A stretch of 6,165 bases of DNA from Anaerolineae bacterium. GTDB taxonomy: Bacteria > Chloroflexota > Anaerolineae > B4-G1 > SLSP01. Below are positions 5,723 through 6,165 of this stretch, piece by piece. Positions within the stretch are counted from its first letter, which is position 1. Each line of letters begins with the position of its first letter. Location: the NCBI GenBank assembly GCA_021159805.1, contig JAGHDT010000418.1:1-6165 (forward strand). The letters run 5' to 3'. A program made the translations under genes and the position numbers. The notes beneath the pieces were generated by a model. That model did no database searches. It was not told the DNA's origin and was given only the letters and a program-made list of their open reading frames with translations.

Positions 5723-6165
5723 TCATCGACTGAGGCCGGTGGCTAACCGTGTCACCAACGGTAGGTAGATCTGCGTCTCCACATTGAGGTATGCGGTGGC
5801 TGACTGGATGACTAACGGCATATAGATGGTTGTTTCCTCCGGATTTACACCCACGTACACTGGGCCTGTTGTCGTCAGCACGCTCACCTTGTTCGTGGCG
5901 GTGACCACGGCAGTGTAGCGGCCCTTCTCTGGGTAGACGTGACGAACGACACTGCCGTAGGTCAGGGTGCCATCTCCCAGATCCCACGTGAATTCCACGT
6001 CGCTGCCCGCGGCCACAGTCGCCGTCAGTGTTGTGGTGTCGCTCACGACCGTCGGGCTATCGTTGACGACTGCCAGCCCCGCAATGGCCTCTGCCACCTC
6101 GACTCCGGTCGTTGCTGTGAAGGTGTGCGCGCCTTTGGTCGCCGTCACCGTGGCTGTAAAGAACC
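5723..6165 (-). CDS. PKD-repeat secreted surface protein, C-terminal part
   Basis: The frame is open to the right edge, so only the last 146 residues are seen and the start lies outside. An internal GTG at 6146-6148 is not taken as the start because the frame continues beyond it with matching repeat sequence. The first visible residues (FFTATVTATKG… to GVEV) match the end of a PKD repeat. A full PKD domain follows, from about AIAGLAVVNDSP to YVGV, with the signature FTWDLGDG, then HVYPEKGRYTAVVTATN. The tail has two related segments, TTIYMPLVIQSAT and TQIYLPLVTRLAT, 19 residues apart. PKD domains are extracellular beta-sandwich modules in surface and secreted proteins. The catalytic or binding portion, if any, is upstream. 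The IY[ML]PLV tail is common in Chloroflexota exported proteins as I recall. The function is unknown. Confidence 0.85.
   Translation of the reverse strand, partial: FFTATVTATKGAHTFTATTGVEVAEAIAGLAVVNDSPTVVSDTTTLTATVAAGSDVEFTWDLGDGTLTYGSVVRHVYPEKGRYTAVVTATNKVSVLTTTGPVYVGVNPEETTIYMPLVIQSATAYLNVETQIYLPLVTRLATGLSR

Noticed and set aside
5556..5768. 70-codon + strand open frame after the isomerase
   Set aside because: It runs through the perfect hairpin and into the antisense of the PKD gene, has no ribosome binding site and no recognised domain.

Overview
The window looks like a piece of a GC-rich, free-living bacterial chromosome, most likely Chloroflexota (Anaerolineae-like). The best pointer is the minus-strand surface protein at the right edge. 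It has PKD repeats of the 'AIAGLAVVNDSPTVV…FTWDLGDG' type and ends in two IY[ML]PLV segments, a combination I associate with Chloroflexota secreted proteins. Intergenic heptad repeats fit but do not prove this. The assignment is from recall, not from a search.

Layout, left to right. Positions 1-132 hold two and a bit copies of a 61-bp tandem repeat. A ferritin gene (353-844) follows, with a well-formed sigma70-type promoter (275-303), an AT-rich palindromic operator candidate (318-338), a strong Shine-Dalgarno and a clean intrinsic terminator (912-943). A second promoter region (998-1043) opens a same-strand set of three metabolic genes: a type I sulfatase (1114-2430), a PHP/DUF3604-type metallohydrolase (2612-4459) and a sugar-phosphate isomerase/epimerase-like TIM barrel (4647-5516). 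A 21-codon ORF with a much better ribosome binding site than the sulfatase itself overlaps the sulfatase start. Gaps of 181 and 187 nt separate the three genes, and the second gap contains two heptad repeats facing each other. A third heptad repeat follows the last gene. Then comes a 17-bp perfect hairpin between the convergent ends of the + strand set and the minus-strand, edge-truncated PKD surface protein (5723-6165).

How it may work together: the ferritin is an independent iron-storage unit. The sulfatase, PHP enzyme and isomerase read as a small catabolic cluster for a sulfated sugar or polyol-like compound. The sulfatase would remove sulfate, the PHP enzyme would carry out an unassigned hydrolysis, and the TIM barrel would isomerise or epimerise the carbohydrate. 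None of the three has a recognisable signal peptide, which suggests cytoplasmic action on an imported substrate. The substrate is not visible from the sequence, and no transporter, regulator or sulfatase-maturating enzyme lies in the window.
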